Shown here: in pieces, positions 24,689-35,300 of the stretch
How the letters are laid out: the number at the start of each line of letters is the position of its first letter
Position numbering within the stretch: position 1 is the stretch's first letter
From: Actinernus sp. WN-2022
Lineage: Eukaryota; Cnidaria; Anthozoa; Actiniaria; Actinernidae
DNA: 64,000 bases
Direction: 5' to 3'
Assembly (NCBI GenBank): GCA_030867875.1
Contig: JAOWCC010001634.1
Coordinates: 34,553,867-34,617,866 of the forward strand
Notes under the pieces: model-generated
What the model was told of the DNA's origin: nothing
What the model saw: the letters and a program-made list of their open reading frames with translations, nothing else
Databases searched by the model: none
Program-made: the position numbers and the translations under genes

Positions 24689-25723
24689 ACCTAGACAGCA
24701 TAGTCTGCTAATCCGAGTAGTTAATTTCATTATACCTAGACAGCATAGTCTGCTAATCCGAGTAGTTAATTCCATTATACCTAGACAGCATAGTCTGCTA
24801 ATCCGAGTAGTTAATTCCATTATACCTAGACAGCATAGTCTGCTAATCCGAGTAGTTAATTCCATTCTACCTAGACAGCATAGTCTGCTAATCCGAGTAG
24901 TTAATTCCATTCTACCTAGACAGCATAGTCTGCTAATCCGAGTAGTTAATTCCATTCTACCTAGACAGCATAGTCTGCTAATCCGAGTAGTTAATTCCAT
25001 TCTACCTAGACAGCATAGTCTGCTAATCCGAGTAGTTAATTCCATTCTACCTAGACAGCATAGTCTGCTAATCCGAGTAGTTAATTCCATTCTACCTAGA
25101 CAGCATAGTCTGCTAATCCGAGTAGTTAATTCCATTCTACCTAGACAGCATAGTCTGCTAATCCGAGTAGTTAATTCCATTATACCTAGACAGCATAGTC
25201 TGCTAATCCGAGTAGTTAATTCCATTATACCTAGACAGCATAGTCTGCTAACCCGAGTAGTTAATTCCATTATACCTAGACAGCATAGTCTGCTAATCCG
25301 AGTAGTTAATTCCATTCTACCTAGACAGCATAGTCTGCTAATCCGAGTAGTTAATTCCATTCTACCTAGACAGCATAGTCTGCTAATCCGAGTAGTTAAT
25401 TCCATTCTACCTAGACAGCATAGTCTGCTAATCCGAGTAGTTAATTCCATTCTACCTAGACAGCATAGTCTGCTAATCCGAGTAGTTAATTCCATTCTAC
25501 CTAGACAGCATAGTCTGCTAATCCGAGTAGTTAATTCCATTCTACCTAGACAGCATAGTCTGCTAATCCGAGTAGTTAATTCCATTCTACCTAGACAGCA
25601 TAGTCTGCTAATCCGAGTAGTTAATGCCATTATACCTAGACAGCATAGTCTGCTAATCCGAGTAGTTAATGCCATTATACCTAGACAGCATAGTCTGCTA
25701 ATCCGAGTAGTTAATTTCGTATT
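24689..25723. repeat. 45-bp minisatellite, about 23 copies
   Basis: Unit ACCTAGACAGCATAGTCTGC plus 25 more bases, repeated every 45 bp with a few T/C and A/C variants. Because 45 is divisible by three, a minus-strand frame of 357 codons stays open as 15-residue repeats (LTTRISRLCCLGRME). It lies in an intron of the host gene and I do not regard it as a gene. Confidence 0.95.
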
Positions 25724-26809
25724 CATGCGAAAGTTTATCATTCGGGGGTTGACAGTGTCCCTTTGATATTATTATATTTTTTACTCAGTTACGCGCTATA
25801 ATGACATCTTGGATTGGTGGGTTTTCTTTCGAAAATAATGCACCAGTCAATTTGTTCTTGCAATAGGCCCATTCGAAAAATGTCGTCCAATTTAATTAAC
25901 TATTGTTTAGGACTGACTAGCCTCGCTTATAAGTTCAAAAGCTTTTGTGTGGACTGACTAGCCTCGTGTTCACGTTTCCAGGACGAATGGGTTGACCATA
26001 TAGGTATTCAGTTTAATAGCACTTAACATTTTGGTTACAGAGGAGAGTCTCTTCCTTGGTTGCAATGAGACTCAAGCCTCAAAACCTTTGTATGAGGCTT
26101 GAGTGCGCTTTCTTTGCCTCAATGTGGCAAATAACATTTTAATATACAATAAATTACAAGGTAAGTGAGCTGTGTCACGACGAGTTCTTTATGTTCGCAG
26201 TCTGGGCCGGCAACAGTTATTTTCAGCGAACCTCGCGCACATGTGGGATGGTTAAAATCAAAGCAAATATGCAAAAACGGCTAACAAACTGTATAGACAT
26301 GCCATAGTCTACTACGGTATTCTTGGCCCAAAAGTACTTGAGAAAAACACAACCCAGAGATCTTTATCAATCAACGTCAACTATTCCGGTCGTGACGAGT
26401 CTGCGGTTCGTAAGCGGTTTTCCCTGTGAATACGTTCATTTTTATCTCGTGGATGAGCGCAAGCGCAGAAACGAGTTATTGCTTTTTTTTTTTAAATCAT
26501 GTCACTCACTCACGTTAGCACGCCAAAGAGCTTGATGTTTGCAAGCGATATTTGATTTATTCACTTGTTTGTATAGTCTGGTCATTTTAAAAGTCATTTA
26601 TGTTAGAAACCGCTTACGTACAGCGGGTGAAAAGTCCGTGATAGTTGGTGTAAAGTGGTAAGCTGAAAGAGAAAAAATATCTGACCCAAGTGGGACAAGT
26701 GGGACAATCAGAGATTTTTTCTCTTTACACTTACCAGTGCTACGCGGCAAACATGATTTTATATCATAACTACATATACGTGATAGTTGGTGACGACTAT
26801 TATTATTAC
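25724..26809. other. Intron, no gene seen
   Basis: Contains a short repeat GGACTGACTAGCCTCG at 25910 and 25953, and nothing else that could be supported. Confidence 0.45.
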
Positions 26810-26939
26810 CTGTCCATTGATCACATTTCTCTCCTTTACGCCAATCTGGGCATGCGCAGTCATTAATATCCTCGTACGAAATCAAACACGTCGCAGTGCT
26901 GTGACAAGAAGAATTCTTGCAGCCATTTGAAGTAAAACT
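26810..26939 (-). CDS. Secreted PAN-EGF-pentraxin protein, EGF-like exon
   Basis: A 130-nt minus-strand exon, acceptor TTATCTTAG ending at 26940 and donor GTAATA starting at 26809. It encodes one complete EGF-like domain with six cysteines spaced C-x4-C-x5-C-x9-C-x1-C-x8-C (NGCKNSSCHSTATC, then CACPDW and KCD). Phase 0 in follows the PAN exon; phase 1 out leads to pentraxin exon A1. A small extracellular module; its binding partner is unknown. Confidence 0.85.
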
Positions 26940-27007
26940 CTAAGATAAAAAAGGCCGGAAATGTTTAATAATGACTACTGACATATGAAAACATTGTTTA
27001 GCTAAAG

Positions 27008-29401
27008 CCATCCCAATAAAATATTTCATTTACCATCGCCCGACCGATCCAATATTTTGGAAAAGTACAAAAAATATATATTATATTTCATAACTCTTTC
27101 CCGAACTCTCTACGTTATATTTTCTTGCTTTTCTCATGCGAATTGTCAATCCTCTAGTAGAGAAAAACGTAGTCGAGGAATACATGAAAGCTTTAATGCG
27201 AGTCTTTAAGCCCATTTGCTAACCAGGCTTTACTTGGTTCCAGACCCCTAACGTCGATTATTTTTATTTGGCCCGACCGACCGAGCCACCACGACCGACT
27301 GGAGCTTTGTTGGGACTTTCTACCGGCCACCAACCTCGTCGAATCACTCAGTGAAGGACTTCTTGCCTATACTTGATAGCATGTTACAACTCGCTACAGC
27401 TGAAGGTAAAGAAGTCATTATTGTAGGAGATTTGAATTGCGATTTGTCGGCGAAACGGTCTCTTCCGGTGGAATGTAAACAACTCAAAGCGCTCCTGAAG
27501 ACGGAAAAATTTACTCAGCTAATACAGAAACCTACTCGTATAACTAAAGACTCAAGCACGCTTCTGTATGTTATTATTACTAACTATCGGAAGCAGTATA
27601 TTATCTTCTAGGAGTTCCAGAAGAGTGCGACTGGTTAATAGGCCTTTACCAGAGTTTAAATTCGATCTCGTGACGGAGGAATTCACTGCCAAGGCTTTAA
27701 AGAACCTGAAGGCGAGTAAAGCGAGTGGCTTAGATAATATATCGCCGCGGCTGCTCAAGGACTCAGCTGATGTTATCGCCCAACCGCTGACGAGAATCCT
27801 GAATGCATCGCTGACTCAGGGAGTGGTTCCAAGTGACTGGAAGTGTGCGAGGGTGAGGCCCTTGTTTAAGAAAGGAGCTGCTGCAGATATGGACAATTAC
27901 CGTCCAATATCGGTGCTTTCAGTAGTGTCGAAAGTACTGGAGAGGGCTGTGCATTGTCAACTTTATGGATATCTATCCGAGCATCAGCTCCTCAGTGCTT
28001 TCCAGTGTGGGTTCAGAAAGAATCATTCAACCACCTCAGCTGCGATTTCATTTACGGATACTACTCGCCGTGCCTCGGATCAAGGACTGTTGACTGGAGC
28101 GGTATTTATCGACTTCCGCAAGGCTTTTGACACCGTGGACCACGGGATCCTGGTTAATAAGTTGGAATCGTATGGCCTTCAGGGCACAGAGCTCCGTTGG
28201 TTTGAAAATTATCTAACAAATCGTCAACAGGTTGTGGGTTATGGAACAGAGTTATCGGATCCATGTGATATCTCTTCCGGAGTTCCTCACAGCTCCATAC
28301 TTGGTCCGTTGTTATTTGTACTATTCGTTAACGATCTCCCCTCTGTCCTCGATAGCTGTAACATATTAATGTATGCTGATGATACCGTTCTCTACTACTC
28401 AGCAAGAGATGCCGATGAAATTGGAAAGACACTTACCAAGGACCTGAATTTAGTTAATGACTGGATTCTTGATAATAACATGTTTTTGCATAAGGGAAAG
28501 ACAGAATGTGTACTTTTTGGAACCAGTGCTCGTTTATCTACTGTTTGTAATTTTTCCGTAAGTGTACAAGGGCACATCATTAAGCGTGTTTCGGAGTTTC
28601 GGTATCTTGGCATCGTACTTGACGAGGCTTTGACCTTTAGTGCCCATGTAAAGTACCTAGTCAGTAAGGCAGGGAAACGATTAGGCATGCTAAGTCGGGT
28701 GAGGAACAACGTCAGCATGCATACTGCAAATGTTATATATAAGTCTTTCATTGTACCAGTCCTTGACTATTGTGATCAAGTCTGGGGCTGTTGTGGCAGG
28801 GTTAATGCAGATAGTATAGAGAGGCTTCAGAGGCGTGCTGCCCGTATAATTATGAGAACTTCAAGTAGTGATGACGCAATTGAATATCTTCGATATGACA
28901 CTCTTGAGTTACGGCGTGAGAAGCATGTCTTGAAGTTAGTAAAGCGTTGCCTTCAGGGGCGTGTTCCTCAATTTTTTAACAACTATTTTACCTTTAATAG
29001 AGATATTGTGGCTAGGTTGACAAGGCGAAGCAATCACCTACATGCCCCTAGTGTTAAATTAGAATGCAGCATGAAGTCGTTTTATTATCATGGCTGTATC
29101 GTATACAATCAAAGTCTGTAAATTAATTAGTTTCTTTTTTATTATTATTTTGATTATTCATATCTCCTTTTTTGTTTTAAATTCGTATAATTGTAAACTG
29201 TATAATTTGATTTTTGTATATTTTGTTTATTTGAATATTGATCATTGATGTAGTAGTTGTGTATAGGGCCTCCGTTGATAACAGTTAAGTTGTAATTAGC
29301 TGAAGGAGTTACCCTATCAAAATAAAGTTCTATACTATAGTTCTATACTATACCATCACGAGAGAAAGGGCGATGGTAAGCGAAACATTTTATTGGGATG
29401 G
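27008..29401 (+). mobile_element. LINE fragment enclosed by 34-bp inverted repeats
   Basis: 27008-27041 (CCATCCCAATAAAATATTTC...) and 29368-29401 are imperfect inverted repeats with only a few mismatches. Between them lies a truncated non-LTR retrotransposon, whose 3' end repeats AGTTCTATACTAT before the right inverted repeat. Either a LINE copy landed inside a small inverted-repeat element, or the element carries the LINE as passenger. Confidence 0.7.
27351..29121 (+). pseudogene. Non-LTR retrotransposon EN-RT, internally deleted
   Basis: The endonuclease end (EVIIVGDLNCDLS, PTRITKDSSTLL) at 27351-27611 runs directly into a long reverse transcriptase frame (27568-29121) with the linker between EN and RT missing. 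RT motifs: WKCARVRPLFKKG, YRPISVLSVVSKVLE, VFIDFRKAFDTVDH (motif A), SGVPHSSILGPLLF and LMYADDTVLYY (motif C). The usual GVPQGS is GVPHSS here. CR1/Jockey-like by motif. The RT part itself has no internal stop. Confidence 0.85.
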
Positions 29402-29996
29402 CCTAACCTGTTGTGTGGAAGAGAGGACAGTTTTTTACAGTTTTCTACTGATATTATAGGAAAATCACATGCCTGACGAGGTAATTCCACGTTAAATTGC
29501 ACGAGAAAACCGATATCGCCCAAGTCGCTTCCGATGAATTACTTGAAGATTTAGTACTTTTGTTGATATTTTGCTAAGTTATAAATAGCGCGCGTAGTCT
29601 ACAGTGGTGATTCCACTCTGAATCACCACTCCGTCTCAGCCAATCAGCGTCTGATTTCGCAAATGCACCGTGCGATTCATCTTTGGCTATGCGATTCTAT
29701 AGATTATGAGGATAGTTTGGCTATCTCCATGTTTTTTCTCGGCACAACACGGACACGTTTGCTGAGAGATTATTGGCTTCACGGAACTGATAAGCGTGTG
29801 GCCAGTAACCAAGCTTTTCTCTGAGCTCACCTCTAGGGTCAGTATGGTACAGATTTTCGAGGTAGGTCTGAAAACGCGTATGAAAAATCAGAAATTTTGG
29901 TATGAATGAAATAGGGTCCGGGTTTTGAGACCCGGGCGGCACACCCCACCCAAAATTCCCGGGAGTATCTCTCCCTCCCCCCTGGGATTTTATTAC
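29402..29996. other. Intron, no gene seen
   Basis: Contains a small inverted pair TGGTGATTC / GAATCACCA near 29604-29628. Nothing else supported. Confidence 0.45.
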
Positions 29997-30217
29997 CTTG
30001 AGTCCAGTAGAAGAATAGATGTACCCATCCCTTTGTTGATAGTCATCAGTTAATCTCTCGTAAGTCTTGTCATTCAGCTCACACGCATGGCTACCGGTGG
30101 TACTGTCATTTTGGTAATTATACGAGACACATTGAAAGTTCTCCAGACATTCCATTACACAGTCGATTCTTGTCGCCACTTGGATCGTTTTGATGACATG
30201 GTTTGATAGAACATAAC
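29997..30217 (-). CDS. Secreted PAN-EGF-pentraxin protein, PAN/Apple exon
   Basis: A 221-nt minus-strand exon, acceptor TTTTCTAG ending at 30218 and donor GTAATA starting at 29996. It encodes GYVLSNHVIKTIQVAT, then DCVMECLENFQCVSYNY, HACELND and YIYSSTGLK. The Cys-x3-Cys-x5-Cys pattern followed by a later Cys is typical of PAN/Apple domains (protein- or carbohydrate-binding modules of secreted proteins). The first codon is split with exon 1, giving Lys-Gly. It ends in phase 0, matching the EGF exon. Confidence 0.85.
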
Positions 30218-30392
30218 CTAGAAAATGTAGCAGAGTTCATTTTATAGTTTAAGATATATTTCGTAGTTTAATTTTAACATAGTAGTTAATATTTAATTAA
30301 TATTTCAGTAGTGTAAATATTAGTCGTAGAGGCGTTGCTCAGGTAGAGTTCCCAGGCCCGTTGACAGGTGAGGTTCTCGGTTCGAACGGAAC

Positions 30393-30595
30393 CGTGTATG
30401 CGGGCCGATTCTCGACGAAGTTTATTTTGTAGTTCATCTGTTTATAGAATCATGCATGCTCACACACAAACTGCAGAGTTTAATAAAACAGACTGCAACT
30501 CGTTAAAACGTGAAACAAGCAGAACCTTTCGCCGTGTATGCGGCCCGATTCTCGACTAAGTTTATTTTGTAGTTCGCGTGTTTATAGAATCCTGT
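30393..30595. repeat. Two-copy duplication, 140 bp apart
   Basis: CGTGTATGCGGGCCGATTCT at 30393 recurs with few changes at 30533; similarity continues for about 60 bp (GAAGTTTATTTTGTAGTTC and TTTATAGAATC). A GGTTCGAAC motif just upstream (30380) hints at a tRNA-derived repeat, but no full structure is visible. Confidence 0.65.
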
Positions 30596-30599
30596 TCAC

Positions 30600-31445
30600 A
30601 TACAAACTATGGATCTATGAGCTGGGGAAATACATCAGTGATACATACCCTTCAAATCTAACAAAAATATGTACTAAACAAAATCAATGTATCCGAAGTA
30701 ACTTTTTTGCCAATAACAGAGAACCTCTAGTCCCTATTACAAACTTCTTAATATCCTAAAGTTTGAAAATTTTGTAAAGTTGAAAATTATTTTGTACCTT
30801 AACACACAAACTATATAATAACCCATCTAATATCCCCTCTGTATTTCATGATTTTTTAATGCCTGTAACAAATGTACACAGCCATAATACCAGATATGCA
30901 GCTAACAATAACTTTTACCGCCCAAAAATTAGAACTAACATAGGAAAATTTGCATTTAAATACTCTGCCTCTAAAATATGGGAAACAATACCTACAAGTC
31001 TAAAGCGATTAACAAAAACAAATCATTTTAAACACCAATATAAATCCTACCTTCTTAACCTTAATATCAAATATTTAGTCTTTTCTTTCTCTTTCTTTTC
31101 TTTCTCTCTTCTTTTTCTTTCTTTTATCTTTCCTTCTCCTTTATCTGCATTCCTTCCTCCTTATATTATATTCTAATTTCACTCGAGTTTAATTTTATTG
31201 CTCTGTTGAAACATTCATTTAACTATATTGTTAGTATGAAACTCAGTTAGCTACCTATTTATATATAAGCAGTGGCCAACTCGAAAGCCTTTAGCTAGTT
31301 TGTCCACTGCACACTGATAACATATTTCTTATTTATTTTATTTATTATTATCTATTCTCTCAATATGTGTATACATAATATCTGAATTTCTCTACTGTAA
31401 TGTCTACCTAAATAGTGTAAAAATAAACTTGAAACTTGAAAAACT
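30600..31445 (+). pseudogene. 3' end of a non-LTR retrotransposon
   Basis: A short frame at 30859-31176 with HNTRYAANNNFYRPKIRTNI, then ASKIWETIPTSLKRL, matches the C-terminal tail of CR1/Rex-type LINE reverse transcriptases as I know them. An upstream fragment in another frame (30600-30755) belongs to the same protein. The element closes with a pyrimidine-rich stretch and AACTTGAAACTTG-type tail repeats near 31430. Severely 5' truncated. Confidence 0.65.
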
Positions 31446-31449
31446 TGAA

Positions 31450-31765
31450 ACTTCAGGCTATGAAGTGTGGGGAAGTCGATCACCCTTATGGTCTTGGCGG
31501 ACTTCTCGAAAGCCTTCGACACCATCAAGTATAAAACTGTTGTTTGAAACTCAGTTTACTTGGCTTTTCTAATGAATACCTTAGGTGGACTATATACTAT
31601 CTCACTGGGAGGCGCTACTTCATTCAGCTTGACGATAAAGCATCTGACCGATTTGTAATTAACTTTGGTGCACCCCAAATAATGTCACATGCCGTCGTAT
31701 TCACCTGAGAAAACCCTATGGATAGGTTTGAACGAGTAATCACTGTTAGTTCAGAGTTGGTTCGG
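31450..31765 (+). pseudogene. Reverse transcriptase fragment of a third LINE, cut by the Polinton
   Basis: Broken plus-strand frames contain LMVLADFSKAFDTIKYK (RT motif A), followed by GFSNEYLRWTIYYLTGRRYF- and FVINFGAPQ-like pieces in other frames. The copy ends at the TTCGG target site of the Polinton, so the Polinton inserted in or next to old LINE DNA. Confidence 0.6.
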
Positions 31766-32091
31766 AGTAGTATATGTGGAGTTAAAATGATACCACTTTT
31801 TTTGTTAACGTAGTGGAGGCCTTCGTTCAGACCTCAGGCCTCCCCTACGTTAACAAAAAAGTGGCATCGATTTTCCTCCACATATACTACTGGAAGCATA
31901 ATTGGTTGAAATGCTGTCTTACAGCGATAACATTCTTTGATCTATTTATCCATTTTTGATTTCTTAGACCGTGAACAAGAAGAAAAATAAGGCTTGAAAT
32001 GTTGTCATTTTTTCCATTCGTTGCCAACATTATTGCATTTCGATACCCATATTAGAGAAAGCCGCACATGTATAGTATGTCGACACCGATT
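31766..32091. repeat. Left terminal inverted repeat
   Basis: 326 bp, the exact reverse complement of 47685-48010 as far as I can compare. The outer 126 bp (31766-31891) is itself an imperfect palindrome: it begins AGTAGTATATGTGGAG and ends CTCCACATATACTACT, with the centre near TTCGTTCAGACCTCA. The single strand could fold into a long terminal hairpin. Confidence 0.95.
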
Positions 32092-32119
32092 GTGTGTTCT
32101 TTGTCCCGCGACATAGAAG

Positions 32120-32254
32120 ATGGTCACCCTAGAAGAACTACGTACTCAAGCGAAGCAATTTGGGTTGCGAGGTTTTTCTAGGTTCGACAAAGCCAAGCTA
32201 GCCCAGACAATAGCTGAGGCTCGCGCTCTCGAATGGGAGAATAGAATCGAATGA
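32120..32254 (+). CDS. SAP-like short frame upstream of and in frame with PolB
   Basis: 44 codons from an ATG just inside the left TIR. It encodes LEELRTQAKQFGLRGF followed by KAKLAQTIAEA, which resembles a SAP DNA-binding helix-extended-helix (LxxLRxxAKxxGL...KxxLxxxI). It ends at TGA (32252-32254). The PolB frame is in the same register and open from the next codon, so this may be the original N-terminus of the polymerase, cut off by a nonsense change, or a separate small gene. Confidence 0.5.
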   Translation: MVTLEELRTQAKQFGLRGFSRFDKAKLAQTIAEARALEWENRIE

Positions 32255-32341
32255 GCCGATCGAACAGGTAGGTTTCCAGCTCTTCGAGGCGATCCTGAAA
32301 ATCCTCATAAAAGAGCTCAACGCGCGCGGGAAACCAAACAG

Positions 32342-35300
32342 TTGAATGAGGAGGTTGCGGCAAGCCTAAGGGCAAAAGCTGATGAAGAGAGGTCCATAGC
32401 GGATCCTCGAAGCCGCTTGCCCCACAAACGCCGAGCCTTCCGACGGTTCCTGCAAGAGCCTCGTAGTGAGCCACTTCCACGGAGTCTAGCTCGAGAGGCC
32501 GAGGCTATTCTCGATGAGAGAGATGGAATGCTCGAGGGAGTGGAGATCGGCCGCCGTACTATCCAGTGGCGCTTCTTCCAAGGCGTGGCAGGAGATTTGA
32601 CCCCTAGGATCATGGAAAAGTTAGTTGCAAAGGTAACCACCAGCTTCTACCTGCGCTACGGCTACACCTATCGCATTCGCAATGTCAACGACGGACGTGT
32701 GATGCTATTCTCCAAGACTGTCCCCAGTTCTCCATGGTTGAATGTCCTAGGCAATGCAGAGGAGTGGATCAATAGCAAGGAGACAGCTCGATTGAATCCT
32801 GACAACATCAATCGACCAAATACCCAATGGGCCTTCGTGCGTTGGATCTACGTGGATGTCAAAGTCGTGATCGATCGTCAGCCTCTGTTGGGAACGGGTC
32901 CACTGCCCCAATGGCTTCGCCAGAAAAAAGGAATGATTGCCCTTGATCGATATGGCGACAACTTATGTCTTTGGCGCTGCCTTGCCATGTATGAAGGAGC
33001 AAGAGTAGATAGGTGTTGCGTCACAGCTCGAAAACTTGCCCAGAACTTCTATCGCCTGACAGCGCCCACGCAAGACGTTCCCAGAACTTCCTTAGACCAG
33101 CTGGAGAAAGTCGAGTTACACTTTGGAATCGGTATTCGGGTGTACGAACCTACGGAGGATGGCGCTTGGCATCTGATGCGACATGCAGCTCACTACAAGC
33201 ATACGATGACTATTGGGATATACGAAGGACATGCCTTCTATATCAAGGACGTCAAAAAGCTAGGGCACATCTACGTATGCAATGCTTGTAAGCAACGGTT
33301 CACAAATGCCTCGAACCTTCAACGCCACGCAGATCGTTGTAGTCGTGGCGAAACGAAGATTGTTTGCCCTGGAAAAGTAATTACAGTACCTCAGACGGCA
33401 TACGAAAAAGCCTTCTGGCCAGAGAGCACAGCCAGCAAAGCCGCTCTACGCTGGTTGAAACGCGAAGCCGAAAGGATTGGGCAACACATCCATCACGCAG
33501 CTTGTGGACATGGTGGAGAGCATTGGCTCGAAGGAGCAGCGGTTGATGGCTACGAACCTCTTTCGAAAACCATTTTCCAATTCCATGGATGCTACTTCCA
33601 CGGCTGCCCAAAATGCTTCCCTCAAGAGAGATGTCTGTATCGTAAGACCTGCAAAAGAACGGAGAGTCTACGTGAGGCAGGTTACGTAGTAGTGGAGGCT
33701 TGGGGCTGCTCCACAAAGAAGACAAATGAGCAGGTTCCAACGCCAACGCAAACTGCCTATCCACACGCCATAGTGTACGACTTTGAAGCCTACCTCGATA
33801 GAACGAAAGGTCGACAACCAACGGACCGATTGAGCATCGAAAACGTTCATGTTCCCATATCAGTATCAATTGCCGACACGTACGATCGAACACCAACCCA
33901 TCTCTGTCGACGTGATCCAAAGGAACTTATAGCGGCCTTTGTCGAAGAACTCCAGCTAAGAGCGCAGAACATCCAAGAAGGCGTTGCGGAACAGTTCTGC
34001 CCCAAGACACCTGAATTCTCCTTTGACACACTACCAAAGGAACAACGGATGAGAATCGACGAATGGGTCAACCAAGTTCCCGTTCTAGGCTTCAACTCTG
34101 GCAGGTACGATTTGAATTTAATCAGAAACTATTTCGTAGAATCTATTGCCGATACATGCAAGAAAGTCAGAGTAGCGAAGAAAGCCAACACCACTATGTT
34201 TCTCTTGACTCCCGATTTCCGTTTCCTCGATGTGATAAACTACCTTGGACCTGGAACTTCCTACGAACGTTGGATCACTGCCTATGGATATGAATCGCAA
34301 AAGAGTTTCTTCCCATATGAGTGGTTCGACTCTCCCGACAAGTTGGAGCACGTTGGATTACCAGATTATCGAGAGTGGGGTTCAAAGTTGAAAAGAGAAC
34401 ACCTACTATCTAGATCAGAGTTTGAAGATTGCGAGTGCACCTTTCACGACAAAGGAATGGAGACCTTCGCAGATTGGCTACGATACTACAACGACCTAGA
34501 CGTAGTCCCATTCCTAGAGGCACTCGAAAAGATGCGAGATTTCTACCACGAGAAGGGAGTAGACATGCTGAAAGACGCAGTGTCCATCCCAGGAGTCTCG
34601 CTACAGTTCCTGTTTCGAGGTAGTGTAGAACGGGGAGCCGAGATGTACGCTCCAGGTGAGGAAGCCTACCACATGCTGAAAGGCGCTGTCGTGGGAGGTC
34701 CAAGCATAGTGTTCACTAGACGCCACGAAGCGGGAGTGACTAGGATTCGCAGTCATCAGGGAGGAACTAAAATTTGTCGTAAGATTCTTGGATACGATGC
34801 CAATGCCCTATATCTTTCTACTATGGCCCTAGAAATGCCTTGTGGAAAAGAAGAGGTCGTTCACTATGATGAGCTAGATCTAGAAGCCGAAGACTTCGTC
34901 GAATGTCTACGAAACGGTGAGTGGTTTGGCTACGCGGAGGTAGACATCGAGATACCAAAAGAATTGTGGCAGAAATTTGAGGAGATGCCCCCCTTCTTCT
35001 ACAACAAGAAAATCCCCAAGGAAGCAATTCCTCCACAAATGTTGGCCTACCTCGCAAGGACGGGTAGAAAGCTCAGCGAGGAAAAGAAGCTAGTTGGGAG
35101 TCTCTCTGGAAAGAGGTTGCTACTCTATGAGCCCCTACTACGTTGGTATCTCGATCATGGCGCAGTGATTACTGCTGTCTACCGCACGATAGACTACGAA
35201 TCCAAAGAAATCTTCGGATGGTTCGTGGACCAAGTCACTGAGGCGCGACGCATGGGAGACGTAGACAAAAGTAAAGCTTTGCTGGCAGATGTATTCAAGC

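Noticed and set aside
24668..25741. 357-codon repeat protein as a gene
   Set aside because: Pure minisatellite in an intron, no domain outside the repeat.
30330..30390. tRNA or SINE head before the 140-bp duplication
   Set aside because: GGTTCGAAC is present but no matching A box or stem could be supported.
33381..33920. 179-codon minus-strand frame within PolB
   Set aside because: Antisense shadow of the well-supported polymerase frame.
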